Translations under genes and position numbers: made by a program
Shown: piece by piece, positions 8,984 through 17,484 of the stretch
How positions within the stretch are numbered: the stretch's first letter is position 1
Layout of the letters: the number at the start of each line of letters is the position of its first letter
The notes under the pieces: model-generated
Seen by the model: only the letters and a program-made list of their open reading frames with translations
The model's database searches: none
Told to the model about the DNA's origin: nothing
DNA from: Hymenobacter crusticola
GTDB lineage: Bacteria; Bacteroidota; Bacteroidia; Cytophagales; Hymenobacteraceae
DNA: 64,000 nucleotides
NCBI RefSeq assembly: GCF_002154225.1
Contig: NZ_MTSE01000001.1
Location: forward strand, 496,001-560,000
Reading direction: 5' to 3'

Positions 8984-10852
8984 TCAAAAACGGCTCGTAA
9001 TACCAAAATGTATCTTGGAAGCATTAGGCGCTAGTCGCTGCCCTTTCGCTTGCCCCATAGAATACACAAACTGAAAGACGCCGGCGCCAGTCCTGAAACT
9101 TAACCCAGCGCCCACCCCAGTGGGCGCATCCCAAAACTTACTGTTCACCAAATCGCGGCGCAGATAGGCTTGATCTAGGAAAAGGAACACGTAAGCATCG
9201 CTGCCCGTGAACTGCCTAAACTCAGCCGTGCCTACGGCATAGCTATTAGTGTAAAAGTAATTCTCGCTGAAGCCACGTAGAGTTGCAAGGCCGCCAATGC
9301 GAAACATGTCGTTCAAGAATAGCCGTTGATTCAACAGCGCTTCCCCACGCACTCGGCCCATGAGTACCCCATTGCTGCCAATACGCACATACTGCTCAAT
9401 GCGTCCACTCAAGGTAATTTGGTTCGAACGCAGGGCGATTCGGCTATAGAGTGTATCGTTCAGTTCTGGGTTCTTCGTGATGCTTTTGGTCCCGACGGCG
9501 CCTTGCAAATAAATTAAAACTCCTTGCCGTGGAAAGTACAAGTCATCTAATCGGTTCCACTCGTAGGCAACGCCGTAGGAGTTGTACTGTGAGTCGATGG
9601 TATCGGGCAAGGTGGTGCGCGCTTCTAGCAGCGTGTCGAGCAAACGAGAGCTACGGCGTTCCGTAAAAAAGGTCAGTCGCCCGGCCCGCGCCGTTGGGTA
9701 GGTTACTTGCAACCTAGGTCTGACGGTCAAAAAAGCATTGGCTTGCTTATACAGATTAAAGCTAGCCCCTAGCTCCAGGGGTGTACCGAAAAAATTGGGA
9801 TGCAGATAATGCGCATCCAACGACTGCGTAGCAATATCTACTTTCCGCCATTGCAAGCCCACCTGCTTACCCCCGCCGCGCAGGTTCCGCAGATTAATGG
9901 TCACGTCGCCTGTCAGTTGGAGTTTGCGCTGCCCCACCGACGTATTAGAATTTGGCACAACCCCCACGATAGCGTCAAACTGGTTGGCGTTGCGGTCGTC
10001 AATCAACAAGTACACGCGCGCCTTGCCTTGCGAGAATCGCACCTCTGGGTCGCCCTTCACCTGCACATACGGTAGTTGGCGCAGCAGCTGCGCCGCGGCA
10101 TCCACGCGCTGCTGGTTGTAGGGCTGGTTGGGAAAAATCTGGAGGTACTTCGTTAGAAAACGTTTTTTTGTCTTAGAGCTTCCCACAATTTGAATGGAGT
10201 CGAACAAGATAACCGGGCCGCGGTCGAGCACAACCCTCGCTTCAATCTCAGCCCCACGCAACGATACCGAATCGAGCCGCACTGCCGCGAACGGATAGCC
10301 TTGGGTTTCTGCTTCGCCCACAATACGTTGTTGCAAGCGCGTCCATTCTGTGGGCAGGAATGGCTGGTTGCGGTAGAATTTTTCGCGGTAGCCAGCCCGT
10401 GTCATTAAGCCATCACCTAGGTTGCCGTTGCGCAGGCGGGCCCATCGAAACTTCTCCCCGACATACAGCTGCACCACCAGTGTGTCGCGGCCCCAGCGCA
10501 TGGTATCGGCGGAGGCCGTCAGGTACGCATCGGCTTGTAAGGCAAGAACTAGGTCGCGCACCTCATGCAGGGCCGCCACCGAATCGGGCAGGGTAGTGCG
10601 GTAGCGGTACCGGCGAAGTACAGCCCGGTCGGCAGCTTCGGTTTGAAGCCGCAGTGCTTTCGGATGGACCAGCCGGCGCACGACTCGGCGGATTGTATCG
10701 CGCTTCGCGGGCGCAGGTGCAGGCATGCCAGCCGTGGTTACTTGACTAGGCGAGGGCGAGGCGGCCGGTGGGGTGATCTGTGCCCACGCCCGCGACGCCC
10801 AGCTACCTAGGCACCACACCAGCAGACATACAAAGGGGACGCGGACGTACAT
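8984..10852 (-). CDS. BamA/TamA (Omp85) family outer-membrane protein
   Basis: I use the internal ATG at 10852, which gives a clean signal peptide (MYVRVPFVCLLVWCLG ... AWAQ); the ATG at 10885 adds 11 residues. After a Pro-rich stretch come POTRA-like repeats (e.g. ILFDSIQIVGSSKTKKRFL, LRQLPYVQVKGDPEVRF), then a C-terminal 16-strand-type barrel region with RLDDLYFPRQGV, FLNDMFRIGGLATLRGF and a terminal Phe (HFGITSRF). The family inserts or translocates proteins at the outer membrane. At about 620 residues it is shorter than BamA (about 800), so it is more likely a TamA-like or accessory paralogue than the essential BamA. It stands alone, divergent from hemW. Confidence 0.85.
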   Translation of the reverse strand: MYVRVPFVCLLVWCLGSWASRAWAQITPPAASPSPSQVTTAGMPAPAPAKRDTIRRVVRRLVHPKALRLQTEAADRAVLRRYRYRTTLPDSVAALHEVRDLVLALQADAYLTASADTMRWGRDTLVVQLYVGEKFRWARLRNGNLGDGLMTRAGYREKFYRNQPFLPTEWTRLQQRIVGEAETQGYPFAAVRLDSVSLRGAEIEARVVLDRGPVILFDSIQIVGSSKTKKRFLTKYLQIFPNQPYNQQRVDAAAQLLRQLPYVQVKGDPEVRFSQGKARVYLLIDDRNANQFDAIVGVVPNSNTSVGQRKLQLTGDVTINLRNLRGGGKQVGLQWRKVDIATQSLDAHYLHPNFFGTPLELGASFNLYKQANAFLTVRPRLQVTYPTARAGRLTFFTERRSSRLLDTLLEARTTLPDTIDSQYNSYGVAYEWNRLDDLYFPRQGVLIYLQGAVGTKSITKNPELNDTLYSRIALRSNQITLSGRIEQYVRIGSNGVLMGRVRGEALLNQRLFLNDMFRIGGLATLRGFSENYFYTNSYAVGTAEFRQFTGSDAYVFLFLDQAYLRRDLVNSKFWDAPTGVGAGLSFRTGAGVFQFVYSMGQAKGQRLAPNASKIHFGITSRF

Positions 10853-11023
10853 TTGCAGTAAGAACGTCGGCACGACGCACTTCATTTTAAATCAACAGCT
10901 AAGCTACGGAACATAAGGCGTGCCGCTTCCATCATCTACTATGTTCGGGTTAGCCCGTCTGCGTAAACTTATTGCTGGTCGCGGCTTGTTACGGACCTAG
11001 CTACTTTTCTATTCAACTTTCCC

Positions 11024-12169
11024 GTGCCCGGTCTTTACCTCCATATTCCCTTCTGCAAACAAGCTTGTCACTACTGCGACTTCCACTTTAGCACCTCCAT
11101 GGCGCTTAAGAGTCGTTTGGTAGAAGCACTTGTGCAAGAGCTAGCTTTGCGGCACGCCTACTTAGGTGCAGCTCCTACGCTCGACACAATTTATTTTGGT
11201 GGCGGTACTCCTTCTTTGCTCACTGCAGCGGAGCTCAACACGATTTTTGAGGCGATACACCAGCACTTCCAGGTAGCACCGCAGGCCGAGATTACGCTGG
11301 AAGCCAACCCCGATGACCTTACAGCCGCGAAGCTGCGCGAGCTAGCCGCGTCGCCCGTCAACCGGCTTAGCATTGGGCTGCAAAGTTTTCACGAGCCGCA
11401 TCTGCGCTTGATGAATCGAGCTCATTCCGCGTCAGAGTCGCTCAGTGGCGTGCGTGCCGCCCAGGACGCCGGCTTCGAGAATATCTCCGTAGACTTAATT
11501 TATGGGGTACCTGCGCCCGATCATCGTATCTGGGAGCAAGATATGCAGCAGGTCTTTGATCTAAAGGTACCGCACTTATCTTGTTACGCATTGACGATTG
11601 AGCCCGACACAGTATTTGGGCGGCGCCAGCGCAAGGGAACTTTCATTGCGCCCCCCGATGACTTTGTAGCCCAGCAGTTTGAGTTGCTATTAACGCAAAT
11701 GCGGGTCCATGGCTACGAGCAATATGAGATTTCAAACTTCTGCCAGTCCGGTCGTGAGTCGCGTCACAACTCGAACTATTGGCGAGGGATACCTTACCTA
11801 GGTCTTGGCCCAAGTGCGCATTCATTTGATGGGGTAAGCCGCCAGTACACCGTAGCCAACAACACGCAATACGTTACGGCGGTGCTGGAGCACCAAGAGG
11901 TTCCCGCTACTTACGAAGTCCTCTCACCCACTGACCGGGCCAACGAGTACCTCATGACTAGTTTACGAACCGCACGCGGCTGCGACTTAGCTTACTTGCG
12001 GGACGCGCTAGGCTTAGACCTAGCTTCCCAGCAGCCCCACTACTTGCAGCAACTTACTCAGAATGGCTGGGCCACGCTACGCCAGGAAGTGCTAGTGCTC
12101 ACCGATACCGGCAAGCTGCTGGCAGATCAGATTACGTTGGAGTTGTTTCAAGCTGCCGACGCCGAGTAG
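11024..12169 (+). CDS. hemW: Radical SAM heme chaperone HemW
   Basis: The radical SAM cluster motif is at the N-terminus (C11-x3-C15-x2-C18, FCKQACHYC), followed by FGGGTPSLL near residue 60, LEANPDD, RLSIGLQSF and DLIYGVP, which are HemW/HemN signatures. The CHYC form with Cys-rich start directly at the N-terminus and length of 381 fit HemW (heme insertion chaperone), not the longer coproporphyrinogen dehydrogenase HemN. It binds a [4Fe-4S] cluster and SAM in the cytoplasm. The start is a GTG; the conserved GLYLHIPFC begins two residues later, so little room exists for another choice. Divergent from the Omp85 gene. Confidence 0.93.
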   Translation: MPGLYLHIPFCKQACHYCDFHFSTSMALKSRLVEALVQELALRHAYLGAAPTLDTIYFGGGTPSLLTAAELNTIFEAIHQHFQVAPQAEITLEANPDDLTAAKLRELAASPVNRLSIGLQSFHEPHLRLMNRAHSASESLSGVRAAQDAGFENISVDLIYGVPAPDHRIWEQDMQQVFDLKVPHLSCYALTIEPDTVFGRRQRKGTFIAPPDDFVAQQFELLLTQMRVHGYEQYEISNFCQSGRESRHNSNYWRGIPYLGLGPSAHSFDGVSRQYTVANNTQYVTAVLEHQEVPATYEVLSPTDRANEYLMTSLRTARGCDLAYLRDALGLDLASQQPHYLQQLTQNGWATLRQEVLVLTDTGKLLADQITLELFQAADAE

Positions 12170-12289
12170 ATACGCCGGCGCTCCGATCCGAGAAGCGCTG
12201 TTCGTTCTACGTCCCTAGCTTTCTGAGGCTTAGAGATTACTGGTTGTTAGCCACAGCAAAATCGAGAAAATCAGCGTAAATCTGTATCT

Positions 12290-12715
12290 ATGAAACGCCT
12301 GATTGACGCTCTTGCTGATGACACTGATTTCTTTGTCGAGCAGGTTCAAATTACCGCCATTGTATTCGACAACACCGACGATGTCACGGTGTGGGCCACC
12401 ACCATTTTCGACGGGGAGCTGTACTTCTTCCACCTAGGTCTCCAGTTTTCTACCCTCGACTTGCTGTTGCGCCTTGTCGCTGAGCGGGCCGAAGCTCTGC
12501 AAGAAGACGTAGCTGATGCGCTGGCTACCGTCACGGAATGGCCTTGCTTGCTCGAATATGCCAGTGAAGAAGATCCTCCCGTTCCATTGCCAGGAGTTGC
12601 CCTGAAGCTAGCTTGCACGTATCCGGCCACTGAAGAAGGCGAAGAAGCCGACGAAGAGGCAATGCCCCATAACATCTTCTACCTGGAGGGCGTGTTTATG
12701 CGCCTTGAACCTTAA
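12290..12715 (+). CDS. Hypothetical acidic protein, first gene of a three-gene operon
   Basis: A 141-residue acidic protein without signal peptide or membrane segment. It starts MKRLIDALADDTDFFVEQVQ and has an acidic stretch EEGEEADEEA near the C-terminus. I do not recognise the family. It ends 14 nt before the next start, so it is likely co-transcribed with the alpha/beta hydrolase and cyclase genes. Codon use matches the neighbours. Confidence 0.7.
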   Translation: MKRLIDALADDTDFFVEQVQITAIVFDNTDDVTVWATTIFDGELYFFHLGLQFSTLDLLLRLVAERAEALQEDVADALATVTEWPCLLEYASEEDPPVPLPGVALKLACTYPATEEGEEADEEAMPHNIFYLEGVFMRLEP

Positions 12716-12729
12716 CGTGCCGTGTTCTT

Positions 12730-13413
12730 GTGCCAGCTCCTAGCTTCTACCTCATTCCTGGCCTAGGTGCCGATGAGCGCATCTTCCGAAACTTGCAACC
12801 CCTGTTGCAGGGTACCGCCGTGGTGTTGCAGTGGCTTACGCCTTACCCTAACGAACAGATCGACCATTATGCGCAGCGCATGGCCCAGGCGGTTCCTACT
12901 GATCAAGTTTGCTGGGTAGTAGGGGTCTCGTTCGGAGGAACGATAGCGCTGGAAATCTGCCGGATACGAGCGCAGGCACGAGCCGTCCTCATTTCGAGTA
13001 TTCCAGATGCCGAGTCCTTGCCGCCTTTGTTGCGGTTGGTTCGTGCTACAGGGATTTATAAGCTCGTACCACCGCAGCTTTTGAAGCTATTCCCCCGCGC
13101 TGGGCAATGGTATTTTGGTATTAAGAATGGTGAGGAGTATCAACTCTTCCGAGAAATTCTTCGTGATATGGAGCCTACTTACACGCGATGGGCCATTCAC
13201 CGGCTGCTCCATTGGGACAGTACCGGCGTGGGCCGCTGCTTGCAAATCCTAGGGACAGCCGACCGGGTCTTTCCGCCGGGTCCTGCTCCGGTTGACTACC
13301 TTATTCCTGGAGGCAGTCACTTTATGGTGTTGAGCCACGCACCTATGATTGCTCAAATCCTTAATGACCTAACAGCTACTCCCCAGGCCGCTTCTGTCGT
13401 GGCGTGGGATTAA
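12730..13413 (+). CDS. Alpha/beta hydrolase
   Basis: 227 residues with the alpha/beta-hydrolase elements: LIPGLGADERIF (oxyanion side), a nucleophile elbow GVSFGG with Ser67, an acidic residue in LGTADRVF (Asp178), and a His in GGSHFMV (His197). It is a soluble esterase, lipase or peptidase-like enzyme of unknown substrate. The start is a GTG 14 nt after the previous stop; the conserved SFYLIPGLG follows immediately, which fixes the N-terminus. Middle gene of an operon with the cyclase-family gene 34 nt downstream. Confidence 0.82.
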   Translation: MPAPSFYLIPGLGADERIFRNLQPLLQGTAVVLQWLTPYPNEQIDHYAQRMAQAVPTDQVCWVVGVSFGGTIALEICRIRAQARAVLISSIPDAESLPPLLRLVRATGIYKLVPPQLLKLFPRAGQWYFGIKNGEEYQLFREILRDMEPTYTRWAIHRLLHWDSTGVGRCLQILGTADRVFPPGPAPVDYLIPGGSHFMVLSHAPMIAQILNDLTATPQAASVVAWD

Positions 13414-13447
13414 CAGCTAAAAGACTTCTATTTTATACCGTAGTCGG

Positions 13448-14284
13448 ATGCTCGCAACCTATCCTTATGCTGGCCGCACTTTTTCTTTCGCCCCAGCAGC
13501 GCCCATCGATATTTCGCTTCCCCTAGCTCCTGGGGACCAGCAGGTCAACTGCTTCTGGGCTGAGCCGGTGCAGTTTGACGTTATTCGGGTAGGAAGCTTT
13601 GTGGGCAGCGTAGCGGAAGGTGGTAGCACCAACTACAAACGTGTGCATGTAACGCCTCACGGCAACGGAACCCATACCGAGTGCTACGGGCATATATCCG
13701 CCGAGCCCACCGCTACCTTAGATCATTGTTTGCGCCGTTTTCTTTTTGTCGGCCAAGTAGTTTCTGTTTTACCACGGCAGCAGGCAAATGGCGACTGGGT
13801 AGTCATGCTGACGGATATACAGCAGGCACTTAGCGCCTTCACCAACGAAGTTACCCTAGCTCCGGAAGCGCTTATCCTACGCACGCTGCCAAACGATATA
13901 GCTAAGCGTAGTCGTCAGTATTCCGGCACTAACCCTACTTACCTTGAGCCAGCTGTAGCGCATTACCTAGCTGATCACCAGATTCAGCACCTCCTGCTTG
14001 ATCTTCCTAGCGTCGACCGTGAGGAAGATGGGGGTGCTTTGCTTGCCCACCACGCTTTTTGGCAGTACCCACACGCTACACGGCGAGAGGCTACCATTAC
14101 AGAACTCATCTTTGTTCCGGATGAGGTAGTTGACGGCCTTTACCTGCTCAACTTGCAGGTAACGAGCTTGGTGCTCGATGCCAGCCCGAGCAAGCCTATT
14201 CTCTATCGCTTGAGCGAGTTACCTAGCACAATAGTACAAACGCGAAAAGGGACCAGTTTTATAACTGGTCCCTTCAAGGCTTAA
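13448..14284 (+). CDS. Cyclase family protein (kynurenine formamidase-like)
   Basis: The metal-binding signature HGNGTHTECYGH (residues 71-82: His71, His76, Glu78, His82) corresponds to HxGTHxDxPxH of the cyclase/formamidase family, with Glu in place of the usual Asp. ID(I)SLPL near the start and LLLDLPSVDREEDGG fit the same family. These enzymes hydrolyse amide or ring bonds with Zn or Mn; the substrate here is open. 278 residues, slightly longer than average. The last codons (about KGTSFITGPF) are encoded by a hairpin that also serves as terminator for the convergent rplU-rpmA operon. Confidence 0.8.
   Translation: MLATYPYAGRTFSFAPAAPIDISLPLAPGDQQVNCFWAEPVQFDVIRVGSFVGSVAEGGSTNYKRVHVTPHGNGTHTECYGHISAEPTATLDHCLRRFLFVGQVVSVLPRQQANGDWVVMLTDIQQALSAFTNEVTLAPEALILRTLPNDIAKRSRQYSGTNPTYLEPAVAHYLADHQIQHLLLDLPSVDREEDGGALLAHHAFWQYPHATRREATITELIFVPDEVVDGLYLLNLQVTSLVLDASPSKPILYRLSELPSTIVQTRKGTSFITGPFKA
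14247..14274 (-). terminator. rplU-rpmA terminator placed inside the cyclase coding sequence
   Basis: A 12-bp perfect stem (AAGGGACCAGTT and its complement) with a TTAT loop. On the minus strand it is followed by TTTTCGCG, giving a U-tract, and it starts 21 nt after the rpmA stop. On the + strand it is sense codons of the cyclase gene and has only two T after the stem. Confidence 0.75.
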
Positions 14285-14294
14285 TTAGCAAAAC

Positions 14295-14570
14295 CTAGGC
14301 GGCAGCTTCTGCCTGACCTACTGGTACTACCGATACGAACGAACGCTCGTTGCGGCCTTTGCGAAACTGCACAACACCGTCTACCATAGCGAACAGGGTG
14401 TGGTCTTTGCCAATACCTACGTTCTGACCTGGGTGGTGCTTAGTGCCGCGCTGACGCACGATAATGTTACCAGCGATGATGCCTTGACCACCGAAGATTT
14501 TTACGCCGAGACGCTTGGAATGCGATTCGCGGCCGTTGTTAGAAGAGCCGACGCCTTTCTTGTGTGCCAT
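14295..14570 (-). CDS. rpmA: 50S ribosomal protein bL27
   Basis: 91 residues starting [24 protein letters not shown], the Bacteroidota form of bL27; the Ala2 start without a cleaved Firmicutes-like extension is typical. [15 protein letters not shown] and [12 protein letters not shown] follow. Its N-terminal tail reaches the peptidyl-transferase centre. Second gene of the rplU-rpmA operon, with an unusually long 112-nt spacer containing inverted repeats. Confidence 0.98.
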   Translation of the reverse strand: MAHKKGVGSSNNGRESHSKRLGVKIFGGQGIIAGNIIVRQRGTKHHPGQNVGIGKDHTLFAMVDGVVQFRKGRNERSFVSVVPVGQAEAAA

Positions 14571-14600
14571 TGTATTTGGAGCTTTTAGCTACTAGCTGTT

Positions 14601-14677
14601 GGCTGTTAGCTTATGTTCGAGGAAAATAGGTTCGAAAAAAGCAGAAGCTAACGGCCACTGGCCATCAGCTAACAGCC
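14601..14677 (-). repeat. Inverted repeat in the rplU-rpmA spacer
   Basis: GGCTGTTAGCT at 14601-14611 and its exact complement at 14667-14677 enclose 55 nt that also contain GCTAACGGCC-type partial copies. In RNA the spacer would fold into a branched hairpin just before the rpmA ribosome-binding region. A role in mRNA processing or differential expression is only inferred. Confidence 0.5.
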
Positions 14678-14682
14678 TTTGA

Positions 14683-14988
14683 CTAGCCGATACTGTTGAT
14701 CATTACTTTGGTGTAGTCCTGACGGTGGCCGTTGAGCTTACGATGGCCCTTACGACGCTTCTTCTTGAACACCAGAACTTTGTCGGCCTTTACATGGGCC
14801 AAGATGGTACCGGTCACTTTCACATCCAGCGTCGGAACGCCAATGTTGACAGTGCCATTGTCATCGGTTAGCAGTGCGTTGCCTAGCTCAACCGAGTCAC
14901 CGACATTACCTGCCAGTTTGTGAGTATAAACGAATTTATCGGCTTCGACTTTCGTCTGCTTGCCAGCTATATTGACGATTGCGTACAT
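14683..14988 (-). CDS. rplU: 50S ribosomal protein bL21
   Basis: 101 residues starting MYAIVNIAGKQTKVEADKFVYTHKL, with the family's FKKKRRKGHRKLNGHRQDYTKVMI C-terminal RNA-binding region. Standard length. First gene of the rplU-rpmA operon with a good Bacteroidota promoter 33-63 nt upstream. Divergent from nrdB across a 492-nt region carrying DnaA boxes. Confidence 0.98.
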   Translation of the reverse strand: MYAIVNIAGKQTKVEADKFVYTHKLAGNVGDSVELGNALLTDDNGTVNIGVPTLDVKVTGTILAHVKADKVLVFKKKRRKGHRKLNGHRQDYTKVMINSIG

Positions 14989-15020
14989 CAGCGTCTTCGC
15001 GGTTTCTGAAAAATGGAAGG

Positions 15021-15051
15021 CAAAAGTATGGTTTTGAATTTACATTTCCAA
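15021..15051 (-). promoter_or_regulatory. rplU promoter (TTG-N20-TACTTTTG)
   Basis: On the minus strand TTG (15049-15051), a 20-nt spacer and TACTTTTG (15021-15028) fit the Bacteroidota housekeeping consensus. It would give a leader of roughly 25-30 nt before rplU. Confidence 0.65.
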
Positions 15052-15179
15052 CTCTAACTCACTAATCTTCATTAACTCCCCCAAAGAATAGCGAACCTAC
15101 CATATTTATTTCTAGAAATAATTGGGCGGCGCTCAGCCTATTGCTAGGGAACCAGCAACGGGTACGCGAATACAAAATT

Positions 15180-15304
15180 TGTGGATAAATACGATTGTCC
15201 ACACCCAAAATGTGGATAACTTCCTCTTAAAGGAGCATAACGGTGTATTTAGCGTGCTGCTTTTCTGCATTTTGGCTACCTTCAGTCATTATGACTGTGG
15301 AAAA
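15180..15304. promoter_or_regulatory. DnaA-box cluster upstream of nrdB
   Basis: Two exact DnaA boxes (TGTGGATAA, complement of TTATCCACA) lie at 15180-15188 and 15211-15219. Two one-mismatch copies lie at 15195-15203 (TTGTCCACA, opposite orientation) and 15296-15304 (TGTGGAAAA). They sit in the divergent rplU/nrdB intergenic region, 55-180 nt before the proposed nrdB promoter. In E. coli DnaA binds the nrdAB promoter; a replication origin is the alternative reading. Confidence 0.6.
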
Positions 15305-15358
15305 GTTAATCGGAAATTTTGACCGATTACGGGTGTGCTAGCTATAGGCTTGGCTATC

Positions 15359-15392
15359 TTTGATGACTAAACTGCCCGACAGTTTATTTTTG
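15359..15392 (+). promoter_or_regulatory. Likely nrdB promoter
   Basis: TTTG at 15359-15362, a 22-nt spacer and TATTTTTG at 15385-15392. The upstream TTTG is itself the end of TATCTTTG (15355-15362), which could act as a second, earlier -7 box. The start codon is 88 nt further on. Confidence 0.5.
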
Positions 15393-15480
15393 CAAACCGC
15401 CGAACAATCTCTCTTTTTCTTGGGTTTGCAAGCCTCCGGCTCTGCCGTTGTTCAGGTTATTTACTCTCAACTTCCCTGGT

Positions 15481-16443
15481 ATGGAACCCCTACTGACTGA
15501 GAATCCCAACCGTTTTGTGCTATTCCCGATCCAGCACAACGATATGTGGCAGATGTACAAGCAGGCTGAGGCCTCGTTCTGGACGGCCGAAGAAATTGAC
15601 CTAGGCCAGGATCAAAAAGACTGGGATTCGCTCAACGACGGCGAGCGGCACTTTATCTCCCACGTACTAGCTTTCTTCGCCGCTTCCGATGGCATCGTGA
15701 ACGAAAACCTAGCCGTGAATTTCATGCAGGAAGTTCAATCGGCTGAGGCACGCTGCTTCTACGGCTTTCAGGTGATGATGGAAAACATTCACAGCGAGAC
15801 CTATTCGCTCCTGATTGATACGTACGTCAAAAACCCTCAGGAGAAAGACCGTTTGTTCAACGCGTTAGAAACTGTGCCGTGCGTCAAGAAGAAAGGTGAG
15901 TGGGCCATTAAGTGGATCAACTCCGACAACTTCACTGAGCGCCTGATTGCGTTTGCCGCCGTGGAAGGTATTTTCTTCTCGGGTTCGTTCTGCTCCATTT
16001 TCTGGTTGAAGAAGCGCGGCTTGATGCCGGGTCTAACCTTCTCCAACGAGCTGATTTCGCGCGACGAAGGACTACATTGCGACTTTGCTTGCCTGCTGTA
16101 CAAAGACCACCTGATCAACAAGTTGCCGGAAGCCAGGGTCCAGGAAATTATCCGCGACGCGGTAATGATTGAACAAGAGTTCGTGACCGATGCGTTGCCC
16201 GTGAACCTCATCGGCATGAATGCGGCTTCTATGTCGCAGTACATCGAGTTTGTGGCTGACCGCCTCTTAGTAGCCCTAGGTTACTCGAAGATCTACAACT
16301 CCACAAACCCCTTCGACTTCATGGAAATGATTTCGCTGCAAGGCAAAACCAACTTCTTTGAAAAGCGCGTAGCAGAGTACCAGAAAGCTGGTGTGATGGC
16401 CGACCGCGACCAAAACGTCTTCTCGTTGGACGAAGATTTTTAA
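15481..16443 (+). CDS. nrdB: Class I ribonucleotide reductase, beta subunit
   Basis: Holds the di-iron/tyrosyl radical cofactor used by NrdA to reduce ribonucleotides. I use the ATG at 15481 (320 residues), where the family N-terminus [17 protein letters not shown] begins; the upstream ATG adds 11 unrelated residues. Metal ligands: Asp70 (FFAASDG), Glu101 and His104 (ENIHSETY), then [16 protein letters not shown] and the RDEGLHCDF block with the later Glu and His. Tyr108 is in the position of the E. coli radical Tyr122, so this is a tyrosyl-radical class Ia-type protein. The C-terminus ends in acidic FSLDEDF, as expected for docking to NrdA. nrdA is 4.7 kb downstream, not in the same operon. 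Confidence 0.97.
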   Translation: MEPLLTENPNRFVLFPIQHNDMWQMYKQAEASFWTAEEIDLGQDQKDWDSLNDGERHFISHVLAFFAASDGIVNENLAVNFMQEVQSAEARCFYGFQVMMENIHSETYSLLIDTYVKNPQEKDRLFNALETVPCVKKKGEWAIKWINSDNFTERLIAFAAVEGIFFSGSFCSIFWLKKRGLMPGLTFSNELISRDEGLHCDFACLLYKDHLINKLPEARVQEIIRDAVMIEQEFVTDALPVNLIGMNAASMSQYIEFVADRLLVALGYSKIYNSTNPFDFMEMISLQGKTNFFEKRVAEYQKAGVMADRDQNVFSLDEDF

Positions 16444-16533
16444 TAAGTACGTTATTGATTGGCCAAGTCAAGCGCTGCCTCAAGTGAGAGCATCTTTCTT
16501 TTACCCTTGGCTGAAGCTAGCCTGCACAATGCC

Positions 16534-16562
16534 AAAGCCCACAACCCTGGTTGTGGGCTTTT
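16534..16562 (+). terminator. Intrinsic terminator after nrdB
   Basis: 13-bp stem AAAGCCCACAACC with its exact complement around CT (practical loop 4-6 nt), then TT. Ends about 115 nt after the nrdB stop. Confidence 0.75.
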
Positions 16563-16726
16563 GTATAAATGCCTAATGCTAAATCGCGCTTATCAGGGTT
16601 TATCTCCACAGAGATTGGGATTTATAAGAAGATTTTCTTCTGTCTTATAAAGGTTTAGCGTTCCTAAGCTTATAAATGTGTCGATACTATACCCATTCCG
16701 CGTAGGTGCAATTTTAAGCTATCGTT

Positions 16727-17479
16727 ATGACCTCCGCAGCTGCCCCCCTTGCCTGCGTCATTATCGACGACAACGAAATTAACCGCTTCACCCTAGAGCG
16801 CGCCGTGCAGCGCCACGACCAGCTCACGCTAGCCGCTTCTTTTCCGGATGCGGTGGAGGCGCTAACTTATCTCCATGCGGGCGGCAAAGTCGATGTATTG
16901 CTGCTCGATATTGAGATGCCTCATATCACTGGCTTAGAGCTAGTAAAGCTGTTACCTGAGCCTAAGCCAGCCGTAATTCTAGTAACAACGCACGCTAGCT
17001 TTGCCGTAGATGCCTTTGAGCTTCGTGTGCTTGATTACTTGGTGAAGCCTGTAAGCTACGCCCGGTTTTGCCAGGCCATTGCCCGCGTAACGGAGCAGCA
17101 ACCAGCTATGCCAGCGCCAGCGGCTGCACCGTCTAGCCCAGCGGCGCCGGTGGATATTTCAGCCACGGGCACCGATTTGTTTGTGAAAACCAACGGCAAG
17201 CTGCTACGCATCAATTTCGAAGATGTACTCTTCATCGAGGCGCTATCTACTTACGTAGTGCTAGTGACAAACAAGCACAAGCACGTGGTAGGCGGCACGC
17301 TCAAAAGCATTGAGGAACGGTTGCCTTTTCGCCACTTTGTGCGCGTGCATCGCTCCTATATTGTGAACCTACACCGGGTAGAAGCCCTGGAAGACAATAT
17401 GTTAAAGCTAGGTCAGTATGAGGTGCCCGTAAGCCGGCCTTATCAGGATGACCTTGTTCAACGCTTGCAGGCCTTGTAA
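16727..17479 (+). CDS. LytTR-family response regulator
   Basis: 250 residues. Receiver domain at 1-120 with acidic pocket IIDDNE (Asp14/15), phosphoacceptor Asp61 in LLLDIEMP, conserved Thr in VLVTTHAS and Lys in DYLVKPVSY. An Ala/Pro linker at about 123-142 leads to a LytTR DNA-binding domain at about 150-250 (FVKTNGKLLRINFEDVLFIEALSTYV, HFVRVHRSYIVNL). LytTR regulators bind direct repeats upstream of target genes. It is convergent with a hybrid histidine kinase with only 5 nt between stops; this kinase has its own receiver and HPt, so a direct pairing is plausible but not proven. Confidence 0.93.
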   Translation: MTSAAAPLACVIIDDNEINRFTLERAVQRHDQLTLAASFPDAVEALTYLHAGGKVDVLLLDIEMPHITGLELVKLLPEPKPAVILVTTHASFAVDAFELRVLDYLVKPVSYARFCQAIARVTEQQPAMPAPAAAPSSPAAPVDISATGTDLFVKTNGKLLRINFEDVLFIEALSTYVVLVTNKHKHVVGGTLKSIEERLPFRHFVRVHRSYIVNLHRVEALEDNMLKLGQYEVPVSRPYQDDLVQRLQAL

Positions 17480-17484
17480 GCCCG

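Noticed and set aside
15122-15322. Frame of 66 codons upstream of nrdB
   Set aside because: Runs through the DnaA boxes and has no coding character.
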